Positions 1-6,283 of a stretch of 10,024 nucleotides of DNA are shown in pieces. The stretch comes from Lysobacterales bacterium. GTDB lineage: Bacteria; Pseudomonadota; Gammaproteobacteria; Xanthomonadales; S139-57. The notes below the pieces were generated by a model. That model searched no databases. It worked only from the letters and a program-made list of their open reading frames with translations, and was not told the DNA's origin. Position 1 is the stretch's first letter. Every line of letters starts with the position of its first letter. The stretch lies in contig JALWTZ010000457.1 in the NCBI GenBank assembly GCA_026993285.1, positions 1 through 10,024 on the forward strand. The letters run 5' to 3'. Position numbers and translations under genes: made by a program.

Positions 1-1595
1 TCTACCGTGCTGTATTCATCATGGATGCGAATGGCGCCAATGTACTGGCTGTCCAGGTCCGCCTCATTGGCGATGGCACCCACGATATTGCCGGGCTTGA
101 CGCCATGCTCATGGCCCACTTCCACGCGATACCGCTCCATGCCACTTTCCGGTGGGCTGTGTTCCCTGCGAGGCGGGCGCTTGCCCTTGTGATCCCGATC
201 AGCGTATTTGCCCTTGCGTACCGGGCTCTCCCGCCTCGTGTCATGCCGGGGCAGGTCTTTCAACAGCAAAGGTGTGCTGCCCTGAACCATCTTCGCCAGT
301 ACGGCAGCAATTTCGGCAGCAGGCACATCCTGTTCCATGCGAATCTGTTCGATGATCTGGCGATAGAGATCCAGTTCATCCTCCTGCTGTAGCGCTTCCA
401 CGATTTTTTGCCGAAAACGGGCCACACGCTGGTCGTTGATTTCATCCACGGCCGGCATCTGCATGGGTTCGATCTTCTGTCGGGTTGCCTTCTCGATCAG
501 GCGCAGCATGCGCTTTTCCCGTGGTGATACGAACAGGATGGCCTCACCCTTGCGGCCAGCACGCCCGGTGCGGCCAATGCGGTGCACATAGGCTTCGGTA
601 TCGGTGGGAATGTCATAGTTGATCACATGGGAGATCCGCTCTACATCCAGTCCACGGGCCGCCACATCCGTGGCCACGAGGATATCGAGCTGCCCGGCCT
701 TCAGGCGCTTGATGGTGCGTTCCCGGTCTTTCTGCGCAATATCACCATTCAAGGCCGTGGCCTGGAATCCCCTTGCCTGCAGGCGCTCGGCCAGTTCCAG
801 GGTTTCCAGCTTGGTACGAACAAATACCACCATGGCGTCAAAGGGTTCCACTTCCAGCAAACGGGTCAGTGCATCCAGCTTGTGCAAACCCGAAACCATC
901 CAGTAGCGCTGGCGTATGGTATCTGCCGTCGTGGTGGTGGACTGGATCTTCACCATCACAGGCTGTTGCAAATGCTGCTCGGCAATACGCTTGACTTCTC
1001 GCGGCATGGTGGCGGAAAACAGGGCAATACGGCGTTTTTCAGGCAATTGCTCCAGCACCCATTCCACATCCTCGATAAACCCCATGCGCAGCATTTCATC
1101 CGCCTCGTCCAGCACCAGGGTCTTAATCTTTTCCAGCTTCAGCGTACCTCGGCGAATATGATCCATCACCCGGCCTGGGGTACCCACCACTACATGCACA
1201 CCCCGTTCCAGCGGGCGGGTCTGCAGGCGATAATCCTGCCCACCATAGATGGGCAACACATGAAAGCCCTTGAGATCGGCTGCGTAACGCTGGAAGGCCT
1301 CAGCCACCTGAATGGCCAACTCTCGCGTAGGCGTCAATACCAGGACCTGCGGATGCTTTTGCCGCATGTCAAGATCGGCCAGTACCGGCAAGGCAAAAGC
1401 GGCTGTCTTGCCGGTTCCGGTTTGCGCCTGGCCCAGAATATCCTGTCCATCCAGCATGGCGGGAATGGCCTGGGCCTGGATCGGGCTTGGGTTTTCATAA
1501 CCCAGTTTGCGCAGTGCGGACAACAAATATTCAGGCAAATGAAGATCGTCGAAACGGATAGACTCCGCTTCATGGGAAGGGCTAGAATGGGTCAT
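1..1595 (-). CDS. deaD: DEAD-box ATP-dependent RNA helicase DeaD/CsdA (3' end cut by window edge)
   Basis: An ATP-dependent RNA helicase that unwinds structured RNA; DeaD/CsdA family members act in ribosome assembly, mRNA decay and cold adaptation in the cytoplasm. The frame is open on the minus strand from ATG at 1595 to the left edge (531 codons visible). Seen in order: Q motif (PSPIQ, residues 36-40), Walker A AQTGTGKT (57-64), PTRELA, TPGR, DEAD (163-166), SAT (194-196), ATDVAARGLDV, and HRIGRTGR (338-345). A charged linker follows, then the family C-terminal RNA-binding domain containing GVKPGNIVGAIANEADLD. E. coli DeaD is about 629 residues, so roughly the last 50-100 residues, usually a basic Arg/Gly-rich tail, should lie outside. 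GGAG at 1608-1611 is a plausible but somewhat distant ribosome site (12-nt spacer). No in-frame start lies just upstream. It is divergent from the DUF962 gene. I am confident of the DeaD subfamily because of the C-terminal domain. Confidence 0.95.
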   Translation of the reverse strand, partial: MTHSSPSHEAESIRFDDLHLPEYLLSALRKLGYENPSPIQAQAIPAMLDGQDILGQAQTGTGKTAAFALPVLADLDMRQKHPQVLVLTPTRELAIQVAEAFQRYAADLKGFHVLPIYGGQDYRLQTRPLERGVHVVVGTPGRVMDHIRRGTLKLEKIKTLVLDEADEMLRMGFIEDVEWVLEQLPEKRRIALFSATMPREVKRIAEQHLQQPVMVKIQSTTTTADTIRQRYWMVSGLHKLDALTRLLEVEPFDAMVVFVRTKLETLELAERLQARGFQATALNGDIAQKDRERTIKRLKAGQLDILVATDVAARGLDVERISHVINYDIPTDTEAYVHRIGRTGRAGRKGEAILFVSPREKRMLRLIEKATRQKIEPMQMPAVDEINDQRVARFRQKIVEALQQEDELDLYRQIIEQIRMEQDVPAAEIAAVLAKMVQGSTPLLLKDLPRHDTRRESPVRKGKYADRDHKGKRPPRREHSPPESGMERYRVEVGHEHGVKPGNIVGAIANEADLDSQYIGAIRIHDEYSTV

Positions 1596-1620
1596 GCAGG
1601 GGGGATACTCCGAAAGAAAC

Positions 1621-1636
1621 AACCGCAATAGCGGTT
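1621..1636 (-). other. Second stem-loop in the deaD leader
   Basis: A perfect 6-bp inverted repeat, AACCGC-AATA-GCGGTT on the plus strand, lies 26 nt upstream of the deaD ATG. On the minus strand it is followed by GTTTCTTTC and then by the GGAG at 1611-1608. It could be an RNA hairpin that affects helicase translation or stability, or a DNA operator. Only the symmetry is seen. Confidence 0.35.
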
Positions 1637-1638
1637 TC

Positions 1639-1661
1639 AAACAAAAGGCGCTGTTTGCGCC
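1639..1661 (-). terminator. Terminator-like stem-loop in the deaD leader (possible attenuator)
   Basis: Read on the minus strand, a perfect 5-bp GC-rich stem (GGCGC, loop AAACA, GCGCC; 1661-1647) is followed by TTTTGTTT (1646-1639). This is the shape of a weak intrinsic terminator placed between the candidate deaD promoter and its start codon. No minus-strand gene lies upstream that it could terminate, so if it works it would act as a leader attenuator or a 5' protective hairpin. The stem is short, and activity is uncertain. Confidence 0.3.
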
Positions 1662-1670
1662 AACTGGGCC

Positions 1671-1679
1671 ATCATACCA
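1671..1679 (-). promoter_or_regulatory. Candidate extended -10 promoter of deaD
   Basis: On the minus strand the sequence reads TGGTATGAT, that is a TG extension plus TATGAT (5 of 6 matches to TATAAT). Transcription would begin near 1664 and give a leader of about 68 nt before the deaD ATG at 1595. No convincing -35 hexamer is visible at the right distance, which is tolerable for an extended -10. The element overlaps the proposed ATG (1679-1681) of the divergent DUF962 gene at base 1679. This is inference from sequence match only. Confidence 0.35.
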
Positions 1680-1984
1680 TGAGCTTGCCGGAACAACCAT
1701 GCCATTCCTTCTCCGAGTTTTGGCCCTTTTATCTGGCTGAACACCAGCACCCTATCAATCGCTGGTTGCATTTTATTGGCACTGCGTTGCTCTTTCCCGT
1801 CCTGGCATTGGGGTTCACACACTCATTCCTGTGGTGGCTTGCCCTGCCTTTCATTGGCTACGGCTTTGCCTGGACCGGTCATTTTCTGGTTGAACACAAT
1901 CGCCCGGCTACCTTTCGCTACCCGCTTTGGTCCCTGCTGGGCGATTTCAGAATGTTTGCGCTCATGCTCACCGGCAAGCTGTAA
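1679..1984 (+). CDS. DUF962 / Mpo1-like small membrane protein
   Basis: A 101-residue integral membrane protein of the DUF962 (Mpo1-like) family. The yeast member Mpo1 is an Fe(II)-dependent dioxygenase that acts on 2-hydroxy fatty acids; the role of bacterial members is not established, so the reaction here is unassigned. Family features seen: the N-terminal FYLAEHQHPINRWLHFIGT block (residues 17-35), two hydrophobic helices at about 33-48 and 50-67, and GHFLVEHNRPATF (67-79), then YPLWSLLGDFRM. H22, H31, H68 and H73 are candidate metal ligands. The length is typical of bacterial members. I chose ATG 1679 because the family match begins soon after; an upstream TTG at 1655 would add eight residues without homology. 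No clear ribosome site is seen. It sits alone between divergent deaD and the exopolysaccharide operon 167 nt downstream, with no obvious functional link. Confidence 0.85.
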   Translation: MSLPEQPCHSFSEFWPFYLAEHQHPINRWLHFIGTALLFPVLALGFTHSFLWWLALPFIGYGFAWTGHFLVEHNRPATFRYPLWSLLGDFRMFALMLTGKL

Positions 1985-2056
1985 CCCAGGCATGATTTCC
2001 CACCCGTCAATGGCTATCTCCATAACCATACTTGCACTTGTGGGATGAATGGGCTA

Positions 2057-2072
2057 AGTTTGCAGCCAAACT
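2057..2072. repeat. Inverted repeat upstream of the exopolysaccharide operon
   Basis: AGTTTG-CAGC-CAAACT is a perfect 6-bp inverted repeat with a 4-nt centre, about 80 nt upstream of the PilZ gene start. It is not followed by a T-run, so it does not look like a terminator of the DUF962 gene; an operator is the other option. Elsewhere in 1985-2151 the sequence is AT-richer than the flanking genes, with TGTAAA twice (2085-2090, 2111-2116) and CATAAT at 2129-2134 as a possible -10 without a good -35. No regulator can be named. Confidence 0.35.
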
Positions 2073-2151
2073 CTTGTATACCACTGTAAAGGCTTTCCTT
2101 TTCAATGGATTGTAAAACAAACCTTAAGCATAATCTCAATCCGGAAAGGTC

Positions 2152-3561
2152 ATGCTCACCAACGAACCCAATTACCTCAGAAAATCACATCGGGTAGACC
2201 TGCCGCTCTGGGTGCAGGTTGGTGATCAGACCTATCGTGCTCACGATTGGTCTTTGACCGGCGTGGGTATCAAGGATTTTCAACTGCCGGCTGAAGCCGA
2301 CCAGGTCTTCGACGCCACGCTGCAACTTCCCATGCCCGATGCACAGCTGGATCTCCGGGTACAATTGCAGTTCAAGCGGCATCATGGTGACATTGCCGGT
2401 TTCGAGTTCTACCGGCTGGGGCAAAAGGCCCGCAGCATCCTCCGCCATTACATCGAACTGGCCGTGGAAGGCCAGCTGGGCAATGTGGAAGACCTCGTGG
2501 CCGTGATCACCGCGCCCGAAGTGGCCACTCCCATTCAGGAGGCCTTGAATCTTTCAGAGCTGGAAGAAGAAACGCTGGTTTCCCGTTTTCGTCTTCGCAG
2601 CACACTTTCCATTGTTACCGGGCTGGTTTTTCTGCTGCTGCTGGTGGCCACCCTGTTCTACAACACCACCTATCGTGTTGCGGCCACAGGCATCGTGACT
2701 GGCAACCTCCGCAAGGTCAGTGCCGGTGTCAATGGCCTGATCACCCAATTGCTGGTGCATCAAAATCAGGTACTGCAAACGGGTCAGCCCTTGTTGACGG
2801 TTCGTGATGAACAATACGACAAGCAAATTGCCGCACTGGAACAGCGTCAACAGCAATTGCAACAGCAACTGGCAGCGCTGGAGAACACCAACCAGGCAGG
2901 TAAAAAAGGCATTCTTGAACAATTACGTGCCTTTGCCGACGTCCGCAAGGCGGAACTGGAACGTGCCCAATCACTTTATGAACAACGGCTGATTTCCTTC
3001 AAGGATCTCAACTATATTGAGAACCAGTACCGTCAAGCCATGCTGAACCTGACACGGGAACTGGAAAACACGCGTGGCAGTACCCGCGCCAGCCTGGCGG
3101 AAGCCGAAGCCAGCCGCAAGGCGCTCACTGAAGTCAACCAGCGCCTGCAGGAACTTCGTGCCAAGGGGGCCGAGCGGCAAATTCCCAGCCCGACTTCCGG
3201 CACCGTATTCAACCTGCCCGTCGAACCGGGGCAGCGCGTAACGGCCGGGAGCACCGTGGCTGTGATCCAGGCTGACCGCACCCCTTTCATTCTCATTCGC
3301 CTGCTGAATGCAGACGCCATCAAGCTGCAACCGGGCATGAGCGCCAATGTGGTGGCACCTTTGCTGAACCGCGAGTACCAGGCCACGGTGGATGCCATCG
3401 GTTATACCGCGGTCAACAGCGAAGTCAGCTTTTCGCAGGAGGCCAGCCTCAACGAAACCCTGGTCAAACTGACCTTCAACGACCCCGGCGTCCGCCTGCC
3501 GGCCAACCTGCGAGTCAAGATCTGGATCCAGACCTTCACCTGGCCTGACTGGCCATTCTGA
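2152..3561 (+). CDS. Alg44-like PilZ-HlyD membrane fusion protein, c-di-GMP receptor
   Basis: A 469-residue protein predicted to bind c-di-GMP in the cytoplasm and reach across the periplasm as an HlyD-type adaptor. The PilZ domain (about 8-105) has the full binding signature: RKSHR at 10-14 (RxxxR) and D32-W-S34-L-T-G37 (DxSxxG). A single membrane helix is at about 151-170. The periplasmic part has a split lipoyl/barrel-sandwich region (about 185-220 and 342-373), a Gln- and Glu-rich coiled-coil hairpin (about 221-338), and a beta-barrel segment (about 376-460). This is the architecture of Pseudomonas Alg44 (about 389 residues), but with a longer coiled coil, as in adaptors that contact TolC. 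The start is ATG 2152 with GGAAAGG at 2143-2149. It is the first gene of the operon; the glycosyltransferase begins 4 nt after its stop. Family knowledge says Alg44 PilZ binding activates the Alg8 polymerase; the same is inferred here. The polymer is unknown. Confidence 0.88.
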   Translation: MLTNEPNYLRKSHRVDLPLWVQVGDQTYRAHDWSLTGVGIKDFQLPAEADQVFDATLQLPMPDAQLDLRVQLQFKRHHGDIAGFEFYRLGQKARSILRHYIELAVEGQLGNVEDLVAVITAPEVATPIQEALNLSELEEETLVSRFRLRSTLSIVTGLVFLLLLVATLFYNTTYRVAATGIVTGNLRKVSAGVNGLITQLLVHQNQVLQTGQPLLTVRDEQYDKQIAALEQRQQQLQQQLAALENTNQAGKKGILEQLRAFADVRKAELERAQSLYEQRLISFKDLNYIENQYRQAMLNLTRELENTRGSTRASLAEAEASRKALTEVNQRLQELRAKGAERQIPSPTSGTVFNLPVEPGQRVTAGSTVAVIQADRTPFILIRLLNADAIKLQPGMSANVVAPLLNREYQATVDAIGYTAVNSEVSFSQEASLNETLVKLTFNDPGVRLPANLRVKIWIQTFTWPDWPF

Positions 3562-3565
3562 TCTC

Positions 3566-6283
3566 ATGGCAGAAACCGCCCGCCATACTCGAATGATGCG
3601 GCGTCTGGGCCGACGAGAAGGGCTGATTTCCCTGGTGATTCCCGCCATCTTCTACGGCAGTTCAGCCTTTGCCATCTGGTATGCCATGTGGCCGTACTTC
3701 TACTATGTCAAAAACGAAAACTTCATCGTGCTGGGCCTGTTCGCCTTCTGGCGATATGGCTGGATGCTGACCAATTATATCCGTGCCTTTCTCTACACCT
3801 ACCTGCGCTACCCCTGGCTGAAAAAGCGCCTGCTGGATGTACCGGAAGAACAACGCTACCCACGACAGCTTTTTTTCATCATTCCTTCCTACAAGGAAGA
3901 AGCCTGGGTCACCCTGGAAGCCTTCCAATCCATTTTTTCCAACTTGACCGAACTGGAAAACACACGAGCCACACTGGTTGTAGCCACCGGCTCGGATGAG
4001 GATGATCAGGCCGTGGCCGCGGCCTACAACGCCCACCCCGTGCGCCACAAGGTAGAACTGGTTCTGCAAAGACAGAAACAGGGCAAGCGTATCGCCATGG
4101 GGCATGCGCTGCGTGCGGTGGCCCGGCGGTATGACGGTGAAGAGAACAGCGTTTGCATTTTCATGGATGGCGATTCCTACCTGCCTCCGGAAACCCTGAA
4201 AAACACCCTGCCCTTTTTTACCCGCTTCCGCGATCTGGGTGCAGCCACCACCAATGAAGCGGCTTTCATCAACACCCGTTCCATCTGGTACAAGGAATGG
4301 TTCAACCTCAAGTTCGGTCAGCGCCATATCCTGTTCAAGTCCCATGCCTTGTCCAACAAGGTATTGACCCTCACCGGCCGCTTTTCCCTGTTCCGTACCG
4401 CCATCGTCACCTCGGAAAGCTTTATTCGCCAGATCGAAAACGACACTATCACCCACTGGATGCACGGCAAGTTCCGCTTTCTCATGGGAGATGACAAATC
4501 TTCCTGGTTCTATCTGTTGAAAAACGGCTGGAACATGCTCTATCTGCATGATGTTGCGGTCTATTCGCTGGAATCCCGTGACGGCAGTTTTCTCAAGATC
4601 AGCCGATCACTGCCCTATCGCTGGTATGGAAACACCCTGCGCAACAATGCCCGTGCGCTCAAGGTGGGCTGGCGCAAGACCGGCCTGTTCATCTGGCTGG
4701 CCATTCTGGACCAGCGCCTGACCATGTGGACTTCACTGGTCGGTATTACCGGCGCAACCCTGCTGGCCCTGTTCAAATCGTTTATCTATCTGCCTTTCTA
4801 CATTGCCTGGGTGCTCATTGTGCGCACGATACAGATGAGCCTGATCGCCTGGCGGGGCCATCCGGTGAGCATGCTGACCATACCGCTCATGCTCTACAAC
4901 CAGTGGGTGGGCGCCATCATCAAGATCAAGGCCTCCTTTCATCTGGCCGACCAGAACTGGTCCAAGGGTGGAGCCACCCAGGGAGGCGACCAGAATCATC
5001 GCCCCATTCCAGTACGCTGGGCAGCCTGGATGCCGCAATGGAGCCTGTTCATGGCCTATGTGCTGTTCCTGTATGCCATGCTGCTTTCCCAGCATGTGCT
5101 GGATTTTCCCCAGTGGCCCCACGCCCGTGCCGCCGAAGCGCCGCTGACCCTGGATGCGCGCCAGTTTGGCATTCACCCCGATGACGGCCAAGATGATGCA
5201 CGACCCTTGAACCGCCTGCTGGGCTACTACAAGGATCTGGGCCCGCTCACCATCCAGTTGCCTGCCGGCACCCTGCAACTGAACGAACCCATACGCATTG
5301 CCGGCAATCGCATCACCCTGGCCGGCCACCCCGGTGAAGGCACGCGACTTGTCGCCGGCTTCGGCGGCACGGGCAACAGCATGATCGAAGCACGGGGCCA
5401 TCTGGATGCGCATCGTTATCCCGTGGATGGCCCGGTACAGGCCCGGAAGCATGTGTTACGCATGCAAACCCGGCCTCCATGGAAAGCCGGAGACTGGCTG
5501 CTCTTGTCCGCAGCCAACACGGAAGATTTTCTCGACCAACTGGGCAGCCAGGTGTGGCGCAAACCCTACCCGCGCCTGCGACAGCGCATGCTGAAAATCC
5601 AGGCTGTGAACGGGCGGAACATCGTCTTCGAACAGGCCATCGGGCTGGACCTCCCCGCCGGCATGGCTGAATTACAGCAAATCCAACCCGTGGAAGGACT
5701 GTACCTGAAAAACCTGCAACTGATCTACCAGCCTGATAACGCACAACAGCCGCCCCCTCCCCAGACCTACGAAAATCTCAAGCCAAACCATCGCGTGGAT
5801 GGCATACAGCTACACTGGGTGACCGATTGCAAACTGCGCAATGTGCGGGTACTGCAGGCCGGCCGTCACCCGGTGAATCTGGATGGTGTCAGCCGCTGCC
5901 AGCTGCGGGACATGCAACTGAAAGGCAGTTGGAACAAGGGCAAGGGCGGCAATGGCTATCTGCGTATAGCTCGCAGCCACGACAACCTGCTGCAGCACCT
6001 CCGGCTGAAAAACCTGCGGCACCTTGCCCTGCAGTGGAGCAGCAGTTTCAACCAGCTGCAAGATGTGAATACAGAATCTGTGGATATCAATTTTCACGGT
6101 GGTTTCAGCCACCATAATCAACTCGACCGGATTCGCCTAATACTGCCGGAAAGCCACCCCTGGCCACCCGTGTTTCGTACCGATGGCCAGGCCCGCTGGG
6201 CGCCGCCAGACGGGCCGGAGAACCGGGTAAGCCACTGCCAATGGAAACGACCTGCAGAAAATTCATGGAAACCCTGCTCATGA
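3566..6283 (+). CDS. Alg8-like family 2 glycosyltransferase fused to a right-handed beta-helix domain
   Basis: A 905-residue processive polysaccharide synthase with a C-terminal carbohydrate-active-type fold. Residues 1-510 match my memory of Alg8 (494 residues): two N-terminal membrane helices (about 18-42, 53-78), a cytoplasmic GT-A domain with MDGDS (200-204; D201 and D203), FGQRHI (250-255), LTLTGRFSLFR (267-277), MGDDKSSW (307-314; acceptor-base region) and LPYRWYGN (349-356; equivalent of QxxRW, without the Gln), then further helices (about 386-404, 405-428, interface segment 435-455, last helix 488-510). Residues about 525-905 begin like pectate-lyase-3 domains: FGIHPDDGQDD (534-544), then LPAGTLQL (565-572) and repeated short beta-coils to about 890, including DINFHGGFSHHN (840-851). 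Two helices before the GT domain and three after it would place this domain in the periplasm. ATG 3566 is 4 nt after the previous stop; ribosome site weak. Known Alg8 ends after the last helix, so the fusion is unusual. The beta-helix activity (epimerase, lyase or binding) is not established. Confidence 0.87.
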   Translation: MAETARHTRMMRRLGRREGLISLVIPAIFYGSSAFAIWYAMWPYFYYVKNENFIVLGLFAFWRYGWMLTNYIRAFLYTYLRYPWLKKRLLDVPEEQRYPRQLFFIIPSYKEEAWVTLEAFQSIFSNLTELENTRATLVVATGSDEDDQAVAAAYNAHPVRHKVELVLQRQKQGKRIAMGHALRAVARRYDGEENSVCIFMDGDSYLPPETLKNTLPFFTRFRDLGAATTNEAAFINTRSIWYKEWFNLKFGQRHILFKSHALSNKVLTLTGRFSLFRTAIVTSESFIRQIENDTITHWMHGKFRFLMGDDKSSWFYLLKNGWNMLYLHDVAVYSLESRDGSFLKISRSLPYRWYGNTLRNNARALKVGWRKTGLFIWLAILDQRLTMWTSLVGITGATLLALFKSFIYLPFYIAWVLIVRTIQMSLIAWRGHPVSMLTIPLMLYNQWVGAIIKIKASFHLADQNWSKGGATQGGDQNHRPIPVRWAAWMPQWSLFMAYVLFLYAMLLSQHVLDFPQWPHARAAEAPLTLDARQFGIHPDDGQDDARPLNRLLGYYKDLGPLTIQLPAGTLQLNEPIRIAGNRITLAGHPGEGTRLVAGFGGTGNSMIEARGHLDAHRYPVDGPVQARKHVLRMQTRPPWKAGDWLLLSAANTEDFLDQLGSQVWRKPYPRLRQRMLKIQAVNGRNIVFEQAIGLDLPAGMAELQQIQPVEGLYLKNLQLIYQPDNAQQPPPPQTYENLKPNHRVDGIQLHWVTDCKLRNVRVLQAGRHPVNLDGVSRCQLRDMQLKGSWNKGKGGNGYLRIARSHDNLLQHLRLKNLRHLALQWSSSFNQLQDVNTESVDINFHGGFSHHNQLDRIRLILPESHPWPPVFRTDGQARWAPPDGPENRVSHCQWKRPAENSWKPCS

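Noticed and set aside
582..1631. A 349-codon plus-strand open frame opposite deaD
   Set aside because: It is antisense to a helicase with every DEAD-box motif in order on the minus strand; its own translation is rich in His and Gln and has no recognisable domain.
1776..1791. TTGGCACTGCGTTGCT as a sigma-54 promoter
   Set aside because: GG and GC are 9 nt apart instead of the required 10, and the site lies inside the DUF962 coding region.
6241..6279. Upstream ATG codons at 6241 and 6265 as the start of the TolC-like gene
   Set aside because: They would put up to 13 non-signal residues before the signal peptide; the ATGA overlap at 6280 fits translational coupling better.
2152..6283. Calling the operon alg44-alg8 and the product alginate
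   Set aside because: Gene order is reversed compared with Pseudomonas, the synthase has an extra domain, and algD, algK, algE, algG, algX and algL are not in the window. Similarity to the family does not fix the polymer.
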